NCBI GenBank assembly: GCA_963746155.1
Contig: CAVVAB010000009.1
Span: forward strand, 372,001-436,000
DNA: 64,000 nucleotides
Direction of reading: 5' to 3'
From: AC-32 sp963746155
Lineage (GTDB): Bacteria > Actinomycetota > Thermoleophilia > Gaiellales > Gaiellaceae
The notes under the pieces: model-generated
Databases searched by the model: none
Seen by the model: only the letters and a program-made list of their open reading frames with translations
Told to the model about the DNA's origin: nothing
Made by a program: the position numbers and the translations under genes
Shown here: positions 35,088 through 43,599 of the stretch, piece by piece
How positions within the stretch are numbered: the first letter of the stretch is position 1
Layout: every line of letters starts with the position of its first letter

Positions 35088-35699
35088 GTGGCCGTGATCG
35101 CGCTCCTGGCCGTCACCCTCGCGCTGCAGCCGCCCTTCGCACACAGCGTCTCGCGCGTCACCGCGGAGCAGCTTCCCTACTCGTGGCACACGGGCTGCCC
35201 GGTCGCGCCAAGCCAGCTGAGGCGCGTCCGCCTGACGTACTGGGGCTTCGACCGCCGCGCCCACACCGGCGCGCTGGTGGTCAACGCGAGCGCCGTCACG
35301 CCGATCGTCCGCGTCTTCTCGCGCCTCTACGCCGCGCGCTTCCCGATCCGCCGCATGCGGCCGATCGACGCCTACCGCGGCGTGGACGAGCGCTCGCTCG
35401 CCGCGGACAACACTGCCGCGTTCAACTGCCGTTACGCGGTCGCGTCGGGGCCGAAGCGCTGGTCGGCTCACGCCTTCGGCGCCGCGATCGACGTCAATCC
35501 GGTCGAGAACCCGTACGTGCTGAACGGCGCGGTGCACCCGCACGCCGGCAAGGCCTATCTCAACCGGAAGCGGGTGCGGCGCGGGATGGCGGTTCGCGGC
35601 GGCACTCTCGTCCGAGCCTTCGCCGCCGTCGGCTGGAAGTGGGGCGGCCGCTGGACGGGCTCGCCCGACTACCAGCACTTCTCGTCGACCGGAGGCTGA
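35088..35699 (+). CDS. M15-family D-Ala-D-Ala carboxypeptidase-like peptidase
   Basis: About 203 residues from GTG 35088, with an N-terminal hydrophobic segment (VAVIALLAVTLALQPP) as signal or anchor. Zinc-ligand motif S-x-H-x2-G-x-A-x-D is WSAHAFGAAIDVNP and the third ligand is the His in DYQHFSS, preceded by GWKWGGRW. This is the VanY/DD-carboxypeptidase-like M15 pattern; substrate is presumably peptidoglycan stem peptides. Divergent from the L,D-transpeptidase gene. Confidence 0.82.
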   Translation: MAVIALLAVTLALQPPFAHSVSRVTAEQLPYSWHTGCPVAPSQLRRVRLTYWGFDRRAHTGALVVNASAVTPIVRVFSRLYAARFPIRRMRPIDAYRGVDERSLAADNTAAFNCRYAVASGPKRWSAHAFGAAIDVNPVENPYVLNGAVHPHAGKAYLNRKRVRRGMAVRGGTLVRAFAAVGWKWGGRWTGSPDYQHFSSTGG

Positions 35700-35730
35700 T
35701 CGTCCGCAGGGCGGCCTAGCCTGCCAGTCG

Positions 35731-36204
35731 GTGGCGCGGGCCCACGAGCATCACGGGACGTTCGGTCAAGACACCTTCGGGCGCTGGGCCGAGCAAGCGG
35801 CGCGATTCTTCGGAACGCCCCAGTACATCGTCGGCCAGACGGTCGTCGTCATCGCGTGGATCATCCTCAACGCAGCTGCGGTGAGCCTGCGCTGGGATCC
35901 CTACCCGTTCATCCTGCTCAACCTCGCCTTCTCGCTCCAGGCGGCGTATGCGGCGCCGCTGATCCTGCTCGCCGAGACGCGTCAGGCCGAGCGCGACAAG
36001 CGGGCCGACGACCTGGCCGAGAAGCGGCACGACGAGTCCGAGGAGCGGGGAACGAAACGGGTCGCGGCGATCAAGTCCGAGACAGACCGGCTCGTCGAGC
36101 TCCTCGACTCGAACACGGAGCTCACGCGGCAGGACAAGGAGCTAACGGAGCAGGTCGCCGAGCTCACGCGCGAGATTCACGCCGCGCTCACAAAGAAGGA
36201 CTGA
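35731..36204 (+). CDS. DUF1003-family membrane protein
   Basis: A 157-residue protein from a GTG start. Two membrane helices (QTVVVIAWIILNAAAV; LNLAFSLQAAYAAPLILLAE) in the DUF1003 context RWDPYPFILLNLAFS and a C-terminal coiled coil (SETDRLVELLDSNTELTRQDKELTEQ). Function of the family is not established. Its end overlaps ogt tail-to-tail by 17 bp. Confidence 0.8.
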   Translation: MARAHEHHGTFGQDTFGRWAEQAARFFGTPQYIVGQTVVVIAWIILNAAAVSLRWDPYPFILLNLAFSLQAAYAAPLILLAETRQAERDKRADDLAEKRHDESEERGTKRVAAIKSETDRLVELLDSNTELTRQDKELTEQVAELTREIHAALTKKD

Positions 36205-36757
36205 GCGCTCCTTCGAGCTCGAGCAGCGCACGCTTGCGGTCGAGGCCGCCGCCGTAGCCGACGAGCGCGCCCGTCGAGCCGACCACGCGGTGGCACGGGA
36301 GCACGATCGGCACAGGGTTGCGGTTCATCACCGTCCCGACGGCCCGCGCCGCACGCGGGCGGCCGGCCTTCGTGGCGAGCGCGCCGTAGGTCGTCACCTC
36401 GCCGTACGGGACGCGCGCGAGCTGGTCGAGCACCGCGTGCGCGAACTCCCGGGTCGGGCGAAGGTCGATCGGGAGGTCGAACTCGTGCCGCTCGCCCGCG
36501 AAGTACTCGTCGAGCTGGCGCCGGGCGTCGTCGGTCGGCCGCGGCGAGCGCAGCACGCGCACGCCGAACAGCCGAGCGAGCCGCTCCTGCTCGGCCTCGG
36601 GGTCGGCGTCGTACTGGATCTCGCAGAGCCCGTGGTCGGTGACGGCCACGAGCAGGCTGCCGACGGGCGTGTCGATCATGTCGTAGGCGACATCGAGCAA
36701 CCCCTGGGCGGCGGCGGCGTCGCGGAAACGGCTGTCGAGCTCGCGTGGGACGGTCAT
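36188..36757 (-). CDS. ogt: Methylated-DNA--[protein]-cysteine S-methyltransferase
   Basis: A 189-residue suicide repair protein that removes alkyl groups from O6-alkylguanine. Active-site PCHRV with C155, DNA-binding helix VPYGEVTTYGALATKAGRPRA ahead of it and VGYGGGLDRKRALLELEG after it. The ATG overlaps the stop of the ECF sigma gene (ATGA), so both are co-expressed. Confidence 0.92.
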   Translation of the reverse strand: MTVPRELDSRFRDAAAAQGLLDVAYDMIDTPVGSLLVAVTDHGLCEIQYDADPEAEQERLARLFGVRVLRSPRPTDDARRQLDEYFAGERHEFDLPIDLRPTREFAHAVLDQLARVPYGEVTTYGALATKAGRPRAARAVGTVMNRNPVPIVLPCHRVVGSTGALVGYGGGLDRKRALLELEGALSPSL

Positions 36758-37221
36758 GTCGACTCCTTTCTGCGCAGGCGGCGGACACCGGACGACGCGG
36801 CCTGCCGCGCCGCCTCGGAGGACGAGCCGATCGCGGCGCCGATGTCCTCGTAGCTCAGGTCGTAGCCGTAGCGAAGGAAGACCGCCGCACGCTCCTTCTG
36901 CGGCAGGTCAGAGGTCAGGTCTTTCAGCTCCTCGTACTTGAGCGGCTCGTCGACGGACTCCAGATCAGGCACGTCGGCCGACGTGCGAACCGTTCTCCGC
37001 AGCGCGTCGAGCGCGACGTTCCGGGCGATCGTCAGCGCCCACGCGCGCAGATGCCGGCCGTGCTTCAGCGTCGGGTACGCGCGCAGCGCGCGCAGGAACG
37101 TCTCCTGGAACGCGTCGTCCGCGGCGTCGCGCCCGAGCATGCGCCGCAGTTGCCCCAGCACCGGCTCTCGCTGCTCCTCGTAGAAGCGTTCGAAGGGTGG
37201 GACGCGCACGACTTCCATCAT
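36754..37221 (-). CDS. ECF-type RNA polymerase sigma factor
   Basis: 155 residues from MMEVVRVPPFERFYEE. Sigma region 2 (PVLGQLRRMLGRDAADDAFQETFLRALRAY; LRAWALTIARNVALDALRR) and region 4 (LPQKERAAVFLRYGYDLSYEDIGAAI) are present. No anti-sigma factor is next to it. Translational coupling with ogt suggests a response to alkylation damage. A longer frame to 37413 exists but enters the mraZ gene, so ATG 37221 is preferred. Confidence 0.85.
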   Translation of the reverse strand: MMEVVRVPPFERFYEEQREPVLGQLRRMLGRDAADDAFQETFLRALRAYPTLKHGRHLRAWALTIARNVALDALRRTVRTSADVPDLESVDEPLKYEELKDLTSDLPQKERAAVFLRYGYDLSYEDIGAAIGSSSEAARQAASSGVRRLRRKEST

Positions 37222-37257
37222 CCCTTCAAACGCGGCCCGGCGCGCGTGTGTGAGATG

Positions 37258-37312
37258 TGGGATCGAGGGGTTGCGAAGTGGGGGATCGTGGTTTAAAGTG
37301 GGCCGCAGTGGA
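37258..37312 (+). promoter_or_regulatory. Array of MraZ-binding boxes (10-bp period)
   Basis: GTGGG at 37278, GTGGT at 37288, GTGGG at 37298 and GTGGA at 37308 are spaced exactly 10 bp; a further GTGGG lies at 37258, in phase. MraZ is known in other bacteria to bind direct TGGG-type repeats spaced about 10 bp apart upstream of its own gene. The array ends 3 bp before the mraZ start and lies in the 94-bp gap to the divergent sigma gene. Confidence 0.75.
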
Positions 37313-37315
37313 CCA

Positions 37316-37750
37316 ATGCTTCTAGGTGAGTTCGAGCACACGATCGATGACAAGAACCGCCTCACGCTACCGGCCAAGTTTCGCCAAGCGCTTTCCGGCG
37401 GCCTCGTCATCACGCGCGGTATGGACGGGTGTCTCTACTGCTATCCCCAGGCGGAGTGGGAGCGGCTGGTCGAAGGACGGCTGGCCGGGCTCGACCCGCT
37501 CAGCAAGGAGACCCGCCTGATGCAGCGCTTCTTCTTCTCCGGCGCGTCCGAGGCCAAGCCCGACAAACAGGGCCGCGTGCTCGTGCCTACGACCCTTGCG
37601 AAGAAGGCGAGCATCGGCCGCGAGGTCGTGATCGCCGGCGTGGGCGACCACCTGGAGATCTGGGATCGAGCCGTCTGGAGCGACCACGTCACCGAGCTCG
37701 AAGGGAGGGCGGAGGATGTTGCCGAACGTCTTGCGGCCCAACGCGACTGA
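37316..37750 (+). CDS. mraZ: Transcriptional regulator MraZ
   Basis: 144 residues with two AbrB/SpoVT-like halves: MLLGEFEHTIDDKNRLTLPAKFRQ and SEAKPDKQGRVLVPTTLAKKA. First gene of the dcw cluster and its likely autorepressor. ATG 37316 is chosen because MLLGEFEHTIDDK is the conserved start; it is intact. Overlaps rsmH by 35 bp. Confidence 0.93.
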   Translation: MLLGEFEHTIDDKNRLTLPAKFRQALSGGLVITRGMDGCLYCYPQAEWERLVEGRLAGLDPLSKETRLMQRFFFSGASEAKPDKQGRVLVPTTLAKKASIGREVVIAGVGDHLEIWDRAVWSDHVTELEGRAEDVAERLAAQRD

Positions 37751-38678
37751 TCACGTTCCCGTTCTGGCCGAGGAGGTGCGGCGAGCGCTTGCCGTCAGTC
37801 CGGGGGACACGGTGGTCGACGCGACCTTCGGGTCGGGCGGCCACTCCGAGCTGCTGGCCGCGGACCTGCGCGGGGAGGGCAAGCTCATCGCGATCGACCG
37901 CGATCCCTCCGCGCGCGCGTACTTCGATCGCTTTCGCAAGCAGACCGCCGTCAAGGGGCGCTTCCTGCGCGGCGAGTTCTCGCTCGTGCTCGAGCAGCTC
38001 GCCTCGAACGGCGTCCGCGCCGACGCGGTGCTCTTCGACCTCGGCGTCTCGAGCATGCAGATCGACCGGCCCGAGCGCGGCTTCTCGTACGCGGCCGACG
38101 CGCCGCTCGACATGCGAATGGACCCGGCCTCCGAGCCTTCGGCGCGGGAGCTCGTGAACGAGGCGAGCGAGCGCGAGCTGACGGGCATCTTCCGCGAGTA
38201 CGGCGAGGAGCGCTACGCGCGCCAGATCGCTCGCGCGATCGGCAGGCGGCGGCGCGAGCAGCCGTTCGAGCGCACGGGCGAGCTGGTCGACACGATCAAG
38301 AGCGCGATCCCGGCGCCGGCCCGCTTCGGCGAGGGACATCCGGCGAAGCGCGTCTTCCAGGCGCTGCGCATCGCCGTCAACGACGAGCTCGGCTCGCTCG
38401 AGACCGCGCTCCCCGAGGCGCTCGAGCTGCTTCGGCCAGGCGGTCGGCTCGCCGTGATCAGCTTCCACTCGCTCGAGGACCGGATCGTCAAGCGGTTCCT
38501 CCGCTCGCAGGAGCACGGCTGCACCTGCCCGCCCGACTTCCCCGTCTGCGTCTGCGGGCACGAGCCGACGCTGCGCGCACTGTCGCGCCGCGCGATCCGC
38601 CCGACGCCGCAGGAGATCGCCGCCAACCCACGAGCCGCCTCGGCGCGCCTCCGCGCCGCCGCCAAGACCGACGACTAG
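37716..38678 (+). CDS. rsmH: 16S rRNA (cytosine1402-N4)-methyltransferase RsmH
   Basis: 320 residues, intact. SAM-binding DATFGSGGHSELLAADLRG, the motif FDLGVSSMQIDRPERGFSY, and the C-terminal ISFHSLEDRIVKRFLR and LSRRAIRPTPQEIAANPRAASARLRAA. It methylates C1402 of 16S rRNA. The start overlaps mraZ; a GGGAGG site precedes it. Confidence 0.95.
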   Translation: MLPNVLRPNATDHVPVLAEEVRRALAVSPGDTVVDATFGSGGHSELLAADLRGEGKLIAIDRDPSARAYFDRFRKQTAVKGRFLRGEFSLVLEQLASNGVRADAVLFDLGVSSMQIDRPERGFSYAADAPLDMRMDPASEPSARELVNEASERELTGIFREYGEERYARQIARAIGRRRREQPFERTGELVDTIKSAIPAPARFGEGHPAKRVFQALRIAVNDELGSLETALPEALELLRPGGRLAVISFHSLEDRIVKRFLRSQEHGCTCPPDFPVCVCGHEPTLRALSRRAIRPTPQEIAANPRAASARLRAAAKTDD

Positions 38679-38682
38679 ACCG

Positions 38683-39060
38683 ATGGCTTCCTGGAGCGAC
38701 GCCGCCACTGCTCTCCCCCCGCCGCAACCCCGCCGGCGACCGAAACCGACGCCTGCGCCGAGGCGCCGCGCCCCCGCGCGCCGCCACGGTGTCGCCGGCG
38801 GGGTGGTCTGGATCGCGATCACCGCGATGCTGCTCGCGGGCGTGGTCGCGCTGAACGTGGCCGTGCTCCGCCTGAACGTCCGAATGGACCACCTCAACGC
38901 CGAGCGGGTGAAGCTCCGCGCGGAGAAGCAGGCGCTCGCCTCACAGCTGTCCCTTGCGGCGGCCTCGCCTCGCATCCAGGCGCTTGCTCACCACGACGGC
39001 CTCGTGCTCGCCGACTCGACGCAGACCACCTACGTCCAGTTCGGGCGCCGGGCGCGGTGA
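38683..39060 (+). CDS. ftsL: FtsL-like cell-division protein
   Basis: 125 residues: a Pro/Arg-rich cytoplasmic N terminus, one membrane helix (VVWIAITAMLLAGVVALNVAVL) and a coiled coil (MDHLNAERVKLRAEKQALASQL). Position between rsmH and the division transpeptidase is that of ftsL. Sequence similarity within the family is always low, so the call depends on topology and order. Confidence 0.75.
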   Translation: MASWSDAATALPPPQPRRRPKPTPAPRRRAPARRHGVAGGVVWIAITAMLLAGVVALNVAVLRLNVRMDHLNAERVKLRAEKQALASQLSLAAASPRIQALAHHDGLVLADSTQTTYVQFGRRAR

Positions 39061-40772
39061 GCGCGAGGAGCGCCAACCGCAGAATCCGGCTCCTGCTTGC
39101 CGTTCTCGGCCTCGCGTTCGCGATCGCGTTCGCCAGGGCCGCCTGGCTCCAGGGCGTCCGCGCGAGCTCGTTCGGCCGGCTCGCGACGAACCAGCAGAGC
39201 CAGGTCGTGACGATTCCGGCCGCGCGCGGGACGATCTTCGACCGCGGCGGCGTCCAGCTCGCGATCGGCGAGCAGGCGACGACCGTCTACGCGGATCCGC
39301 GGCTCGTTCGCGACCCGCAGAAGGAGGCGGCGACCGCCGCTCGCGTGCTGCGTCTCGACCCGAACGAGCTCTACGCGGAGCTCGCCGACCGCACCCACGG
39401 CTTCGTCTACGTGAAGCGGAAGGCCGATCCGGCTCAGGCGGCGCGGCTCCAGCGGATGAGCCTGCCGGGCCTGGGCTTCTACCCGGAGGAGCGGCGCTTC
39501 TACCCGCAGAGCGCTCTCGCCTCGCAGGTGCTCGGCTACGCAGGGGTCGACAACCAGGGCCTCGCCGGGCTCGAGCTCTCGCTGAACAAGGTGCTCGCCG
39601 GCCGCCCCGGCCGCGAACGCGTGGTCAAGGACGCGTCCGGCGAGGTGATCGACACGATCCAGTCGCAGTCGGAGCGCGACGGGAGCGACGTGTACCTCAC
39701 GCTCGACCACACGATCCAGGCGAACGCGCAGGTCGTGCTCAAGCAGACGGTCGCGCGCTGGCGCGCGAAGAGCGCGACGGCGATCGTGCTCGACCCGCGC
39801 ACGGGCGCGGTGCTCGCGATGGCTGTCGCACCGGGCTTCGACGCCAATGCGTTCCCGCGGACGTGGCGAGAGTTCCAGCGCAACCGCGCGGTGACGGACA
39901 CATACGAGCCCGGCTCGACCTTCAAGGTGGTCACGGTGGCCGGCGTGCTCTCGGATCACCTCGTCACGCCGATGACCCGCTTCGTGCTGCCGTACTCGAT
40001 CCACGTCGCCGACCGGGTCATCCACGACGCCGAGCCGCGCGGGACCGAGACGATGAGCGTCGCCCAGATCCTGTCGCGCTCGTCGAACGTGGGCGCGATC
40101 ACGCTCGCCGAGAAGCTCCAGAAGCATCGGCTGGCTCAGTGGATCGATCGCTTCGGCTTCGGCAGGCTGACCGGGATCGACTACCCGGGCGAGAGCCCCG
40201 GGATCGCTCTCCCCGAGGATCGTTGGTCGGGCTCGACGATCGGCAACGTGCCGATCGGGCAGGGGATCTCGGTCACGCCGATCCAGATGGTGTCCGCGTA
40301 CGGCGCCATTGCGAACCGCGGCAGATGGGTGCGGCCGCATCTCGTCGACCACATCGGCGACCGGCCCTCGGTCGTGCCCGCGCGGCGGCGGATCATCTCG
40401 CGGCCCGTCGCGGCGCAGCTGCTCGCGATGCTGAAGAACGTCGTGCTCGACGGGACCGGCACGCTCGCGGCCGTCCCGGGCTACCAGGTCGCGGGCAAGA
40501 CCGGCACCGCGGCAAAGGTCGACCCGGACGGCACCTACTCGACGTCCCGCTACGTGGCGTCATTCATCGGCATCGTGCCCGCCTCGCGGCCCCGGCTCGT
40601 GATCCTGGTCTCCGTCGACGAGCCCCGCGGCGCGATCTGGGGTGGCGTCGTGGCGGCGCCCGCCTTCTCGGAGATCGCGCGCTTCGACCTGCAGTACCTC
40701 GACGGCGGCATCACTCCGGACGCGCCCCAGACTCTCGGCTCGACGCCGACGCCCTACGCTCCGACGCCCTAA
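39057..40772 (+). CDS. ftsI: Division-specific peptidoglycan transpeptidase (FtsI/PBP class B)
   Basis: 571 residues, intact, GTG start overlapping ftsL. One N-terminal membrane helix (LLLAVLGLAFAIAFARAA), a pedestal domain (TIPAARGTIFDRGG), and the penicillin-binding transpeptidase with S287-T-F-K290, S342-S-N344 and K481-T-G-T. Cross-links septal peptidoglycan. The C terminus is Thr/Pro-rich without PASTA domains. The gene is followed by a 197-bp non-coding repeat region before murE. Confidence 0.92.
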   Translation: MSARSANRRIRLLLAVLGLAFAIAFARAAWLQGVRASSFGRLATNQQSQVVTIPAARGTIFDRGGVQLAIGEQATTVYADPRLVRDPQKEAATAARVLRLDPNELYAELADRTHGFVYVKRKADPAQAARLQRMSLPGLGFYPEERRFYPQSALASQVLGYAGVDNQGLAGLELSLNKVLAGRPGRERVVKDASGEVIDTIQSQSERDGSDVYLTLDHTIQANAQVVLKQTVARWRAKSATAIVLDPRTGAVLAMAVAPGFDANAFPRTWREFQRNRAVTDTYEPGSTFKVVTVAGVLSDHLVTPMTRFVLPYSIHVADRVIHDAEPRGTETMSVAQILSRSSNVGAITLAEKLQKHRLAQWIDRFGFGRLTGIDYPGESPGIALPEDRWSGSTIGNVPIGQGISVTPIQMVSAYGAIANRGRWVRPHLVDHIGDRPSVVPARRRIISRPVAAQLLAMLKNVVLDGTGTLAAVPGYQVAGKTGTAAKVDPDGTYSTSRYVASFIGIVPASRPRLVILVSVDEPRGAIWGGVVAAPAFSEIARFDLQYLDGGITPDAPQTLGSTPTPYAPTP

Positions 40773-40784
40773 GACGGCACGGCC

Positions 40785-40898
40785 TCTCTGGTCGGCGTGG
40801 CAAGCGAGCGCCTTAGAACGGTTCGCCCGGCCTCCTCCCCGAGGCGATCGTACCGAGAATCGGCGCACGTGTCTGTCACCGAAGTGTGACGAAAGTGC
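40785..40898. repeat. Dispersed intergenic repeats between ftsI and murE
   Basis: Two elements lie in tandem. First, the box GGTCGGCGTGGCAAGCGAG followed by CGCCTTA (40790-40815), related to 10026, 17104 and 49962. Second, a ~80-bp element (40819-40898) of which the first 34 bases are identical to 58758-58791; it contains GCCTC-ctcccc-GAGGC, a GTCAC-N6-GTGAC palindrome (40875-40890) and ends ACGAAAGTGC, as does the copy at 58827-58836. Confidence 0.65.
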
Positions 40899-40969
40899 TG
40901 CAAACGGGCAGGTTCCGACCGCGACGGCTCCCCTGTCACGGCAGAGGGGCTTGGTAGACTCGCGCGGCG

Positions 40970-42361
40970 ATGCACCTCGAGCGCGTCATCGCAGCGCTCG
41001 CTCCCGCAGACGTCCTGCGACGCGCCCCGGTGGAGATCCGCGAACTCTCCTACGACGCGCGCACGGCCGGCCCGGGGGCCATGTTCTTCTGCGTGCCGGG
41101 CAGCCGCGCTGACGGGCACGATTTCGCTCCCGAGGCCGTCGAAAACGGCGCCGTCGCGCTCGTGGTCGAGCGTCCGCTCGAGCTCGACGTCCCGCAGCTC
41201 GTCGTCGCAGATGCCCGCCGCGCGATGGGCGTCGCCGCGGACGAGTTCTTCGGACGGCCGAGCGACGAGCTGCAGATCGCCGGAGTCACTGGCACGAACG
41301 GCAAGACCACCACGGCGTTCCTCCTGTACGCGATCCTCGCTGCCGCCGGCCGCCGGCCGGGCCTGCTCGGGACGATCGAGAGCCGCGTCGGCGGCGAGCG
41401 CCGTCCCGCGATCCGGACGACGCCCGAGGCGATCGACCTCCAGCGCGCGTTCCGCGAGATGCTCGATGCGGGCGACCGCAGCTGCGCGATGGAGGCGACC
41501 TCGCACGGCTCCGAGCTCGGCCGGCTCGATCGCGTCCGCTTCTCGGTGCTCGTCTTCACGAACCTGAGCCAGGACCACCTCGACTTCCACGGGACGATGG
41601 AGCGCTACTTCGAGGCGAAGCGGCGGCTGTTCATCGAGGAGCGACCACCGGCCGCGATCAACGTCGGCGACGAGTGGGGCCGGAAGCTCGCCGCGGACCG
41701 GCCCGACGCGCTCACATTCGGGTTCGCCGCCGACGCAGAGGTCGGCCCGCAAGCTCTGGAAGGGATCGACGTCAAGCTGCGCGGCGCCTTCAACGCCGAG
41801 AACGCGCTCGGCGCGCTGGCCGCTAGCCGCCTGCTCGGGATCGACGACGACGCGATCGCGCGCGGGCTCGAGTCGGTGCGCGGGGTCCCGGGGCGCTTCG
41901 AGTCCGTCTCGGCAGGCCAGCCGTTCGAGGTGATCGTCGACTACTCGCACAAGCCCGAGGCGCTCGAGAGCGTCCTCCGCACGGCGCGCGAGCTCACGAG
42001 CGGCCGGCTGATCTGCGTCTTCGGCTGCGGCGGCGACCGCGACCGCGGCAAGCGCCCGATCATGGGGGGGATCGCCTCGGAGCTCGCGGACGTCGCGATC
42101 GTCACTTCCGACAACCCGCGCAGCGAGGATCCGCAGGCGATCATCGAAGAGATCCTGACCGGGGTCACCCGCGAGGTTGAGGTCGAGCCAGACCGCGCGG
42201 CCGCGATCGAGCGAGCGCTCTCCGAGGCGAACGAGGGCGACGTGGTCGTGATCGCCGGCAAGGGCCACGAGCAGGGCCAGGAGTTCGCCGACCGGACGAT
42301 CCCGTTCGACGACCGCGAGGTCGCCCGCGACGTCCTTCGCCGCCTCGGGGCCAAGACGTGA
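40970..42361 (+). CDS. murE: UDP-MurNAc-tripeptide ligase MurE
   Basis: 463 residues, intact. P-loop GVTGTNGKTTTAFLLY, the substrate region TTPEAIDLQRAFREM, and DNPRSEDP, the motif that marks meso-diaminopimelate-adding MurE. The C-terminal domain has VIVDYSHKPEALESVL and GDVVVIAGKGHEQGQ. It is at the short end of the family range (usually ~480-500), with a reduced region before GAFNAENALGAL. Starts the second transcription segment of the cluster after the repeat region. Confidence 0.93.
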   Translation: MHLERVIAALAPADVLRRAPVEIRELSYDARTAGPGAMFFCVPGSRADGHDFAPEAVENGAVALVVERPLELDVPQLVVADARRAMGVAADEFFGRPSDELQIAGVTGTNGKTTTAFLLYAILAAAGRRPGLLGTIESRVGGERRPAIRTTPEAIDLQRAFREMLDAGDRSCAMEATSHGSELGRLDRVRFSVLVFTNLSQDHLDFHGTMERYFEAKRRLFIEERPPAAINVGDEWGRKLAADRPDALTFGFAADAEVGPQALEGIDVKLRGAFNAENALGALAASRLLGIDDDAIARGLESVRGVPGRFESVSAGQPFEVIVDYSHKPEALESVLRTARELTSGRLICVFGCGGDRDRGKRPIMGGIASELADVAIVTSDNPRSEDPQAIIEEILTGVTREVEVEPDRAAAIERALSEANEGDVVVIAGKGHEQGQEFADRTIPFDDREVARDVLRRLGAKT

Positions 42362-43599
42362 TCCCGCTGACGCTGGCAGAGGTTGCCGAGCTGACGGACG
42401 GGGAGCTCCGCACGGCTCCCGGCGCCGACGTGATCACGGGCGTCCAGGTGGACTCGCGCCGCATCGGCCCGGGAGACCTCTTCGTCGCGGTAGCCGCGGG
42501 CGCGGAGTTCTGCGACGAGGCCCTCGACAGGGGCGCCGCCGCGACCCTCGTCCCGGTTGAGCCGTTCGCCGCCATGGCCGCCCTCGGCGCCGCGGTGCGC
42601 GACCGCTCGAGCGCCGGGGTCGTCGGCATCACCGGCTCGACGGGCAAGACGTCGACCAAGGACATCCTCGCCGCGCTCTGCGCGACCTCCGCGAGCACCG
42701 TCGCAGCAGAGGCGAGCTACAACAACGAGATCGGCGTCCCGCTCACGCTCTGCCGCCTCGAGCCGGAGACCGAGGTGTGCATCCTCGAGCTCGCCATGCG
42801 CGGCCTCGGCCAGATCGCGGAGCTCTGTCGGATCGCGAGGCCTGGGGTCGGGCTCATCACGAATGTCGGTCCGGCCCATCTCGAGCTGGTCGGCTCCCTG
42901 GAGGGCGTGATCGAGGCGAAGGGCGAGCTGGTCGACGCCCTGCCGCCGGGCGGTACCGCGATCGTCCCGGAAGGCTTCCCGGTTGCGCGTGAGGACATCG
43001 ACGTGGTGCGCCTGCGCGAGCCGAAGGCCACGTTCCAGGGAGGACGCGCCCTCGTCGGTGGCGTCAGCTTCAACCTCTCGTCGCGCCACCAGGCGGCGAA
43101 CGCCGCCGCGGCGCTCGCCGTGCTCGGCGCACTCGGCCTCCCGAAACCCGACCGCGTGGACGTCGAGCTCTCGCGCTGGCGCGGAGAGGAGGTCCCGATC
43201 CCGGGCGGCGGCCTGCTGATCAACGACGCGTACAACGCGAACCCGGTCTCGATGCGCGCGGCCCTCGCGCACCTGGTCGAGCGAGCGGACGGCAGGCGCA
43301 CCGTGGCCGTGCTCGGAGAGATGGCCGAGCTCGGTCCCGACTCGCAGCGCTTCCACCGCGAGATCGGCGAGGTGCTCGTCGAGCTCGGGGTCGACATCCT
43401 GTTCGCGGTCGGCCCGCTCGCGAAGAACTACGAGGCGGGCGGCCTCAAGGCGACCGCCTGGGAGGAGGAGCTCGACGCTCCGACCTTCACTCGCGAGGTC
43501 GAGGAAGAGCTCAGGCCGGGCGACTGCGTGCTCGTGAAGGCCTCGCGTGCCGTCGGGCTCGAGGCGGTCGCGGAGGCGCTGGCGGCGGTGAACGCTTGA
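42358..43599 (+). CDS. murF: UDP-MurNAc-pentapeptide synthetase MurF
   Basis: 413 residues, intact; GTG start overlaps murE. P-loop GITGSTGKTSTKDIL, ASYNNEIGVPLTLCRL, NVGPAHLELVGSLEGV and INDAYNANPVSMRAAL are all standard. Adds D-Ala-D-Ala to the tripeptide. Like the other ligases of this cluster it is compact (family usual ~450). Confidence 0.93.
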   Translation: MIPLTLAEVAELTDGELRTAPGADVITGVQVDSRRIGPGDLFVAVAAGAEFCDEALDRGAAATLVPVEPFAAMAALGAAVRDRSSAGVVGITGSTGKTSTKDILAALCATSASTVAAEASYNNEIGVPLTLCRLEPETEVCILELAMRGLGQIAELCRIARPGVGLITNVGPAHLELVGSLEGVIEAKGELVDALPPGGTAIVPEGFPVAREDIDVVRLREPKATFQGGRALVGGVSFNLSSRHQAANAAAALAVLGALGLPKPDRVDVELSRWRGEEVPIPGGGLLINDAYNANPVSMRAALAHLVERADGRRTVAVLGEMAELGPDSQRFHREIGEVLVELGVDILFAVGPLAKNYEAGGLKATAWEEELDAPTFTREVEEELRPGDCVLVKASRAVGLEAVAEALAAVNA

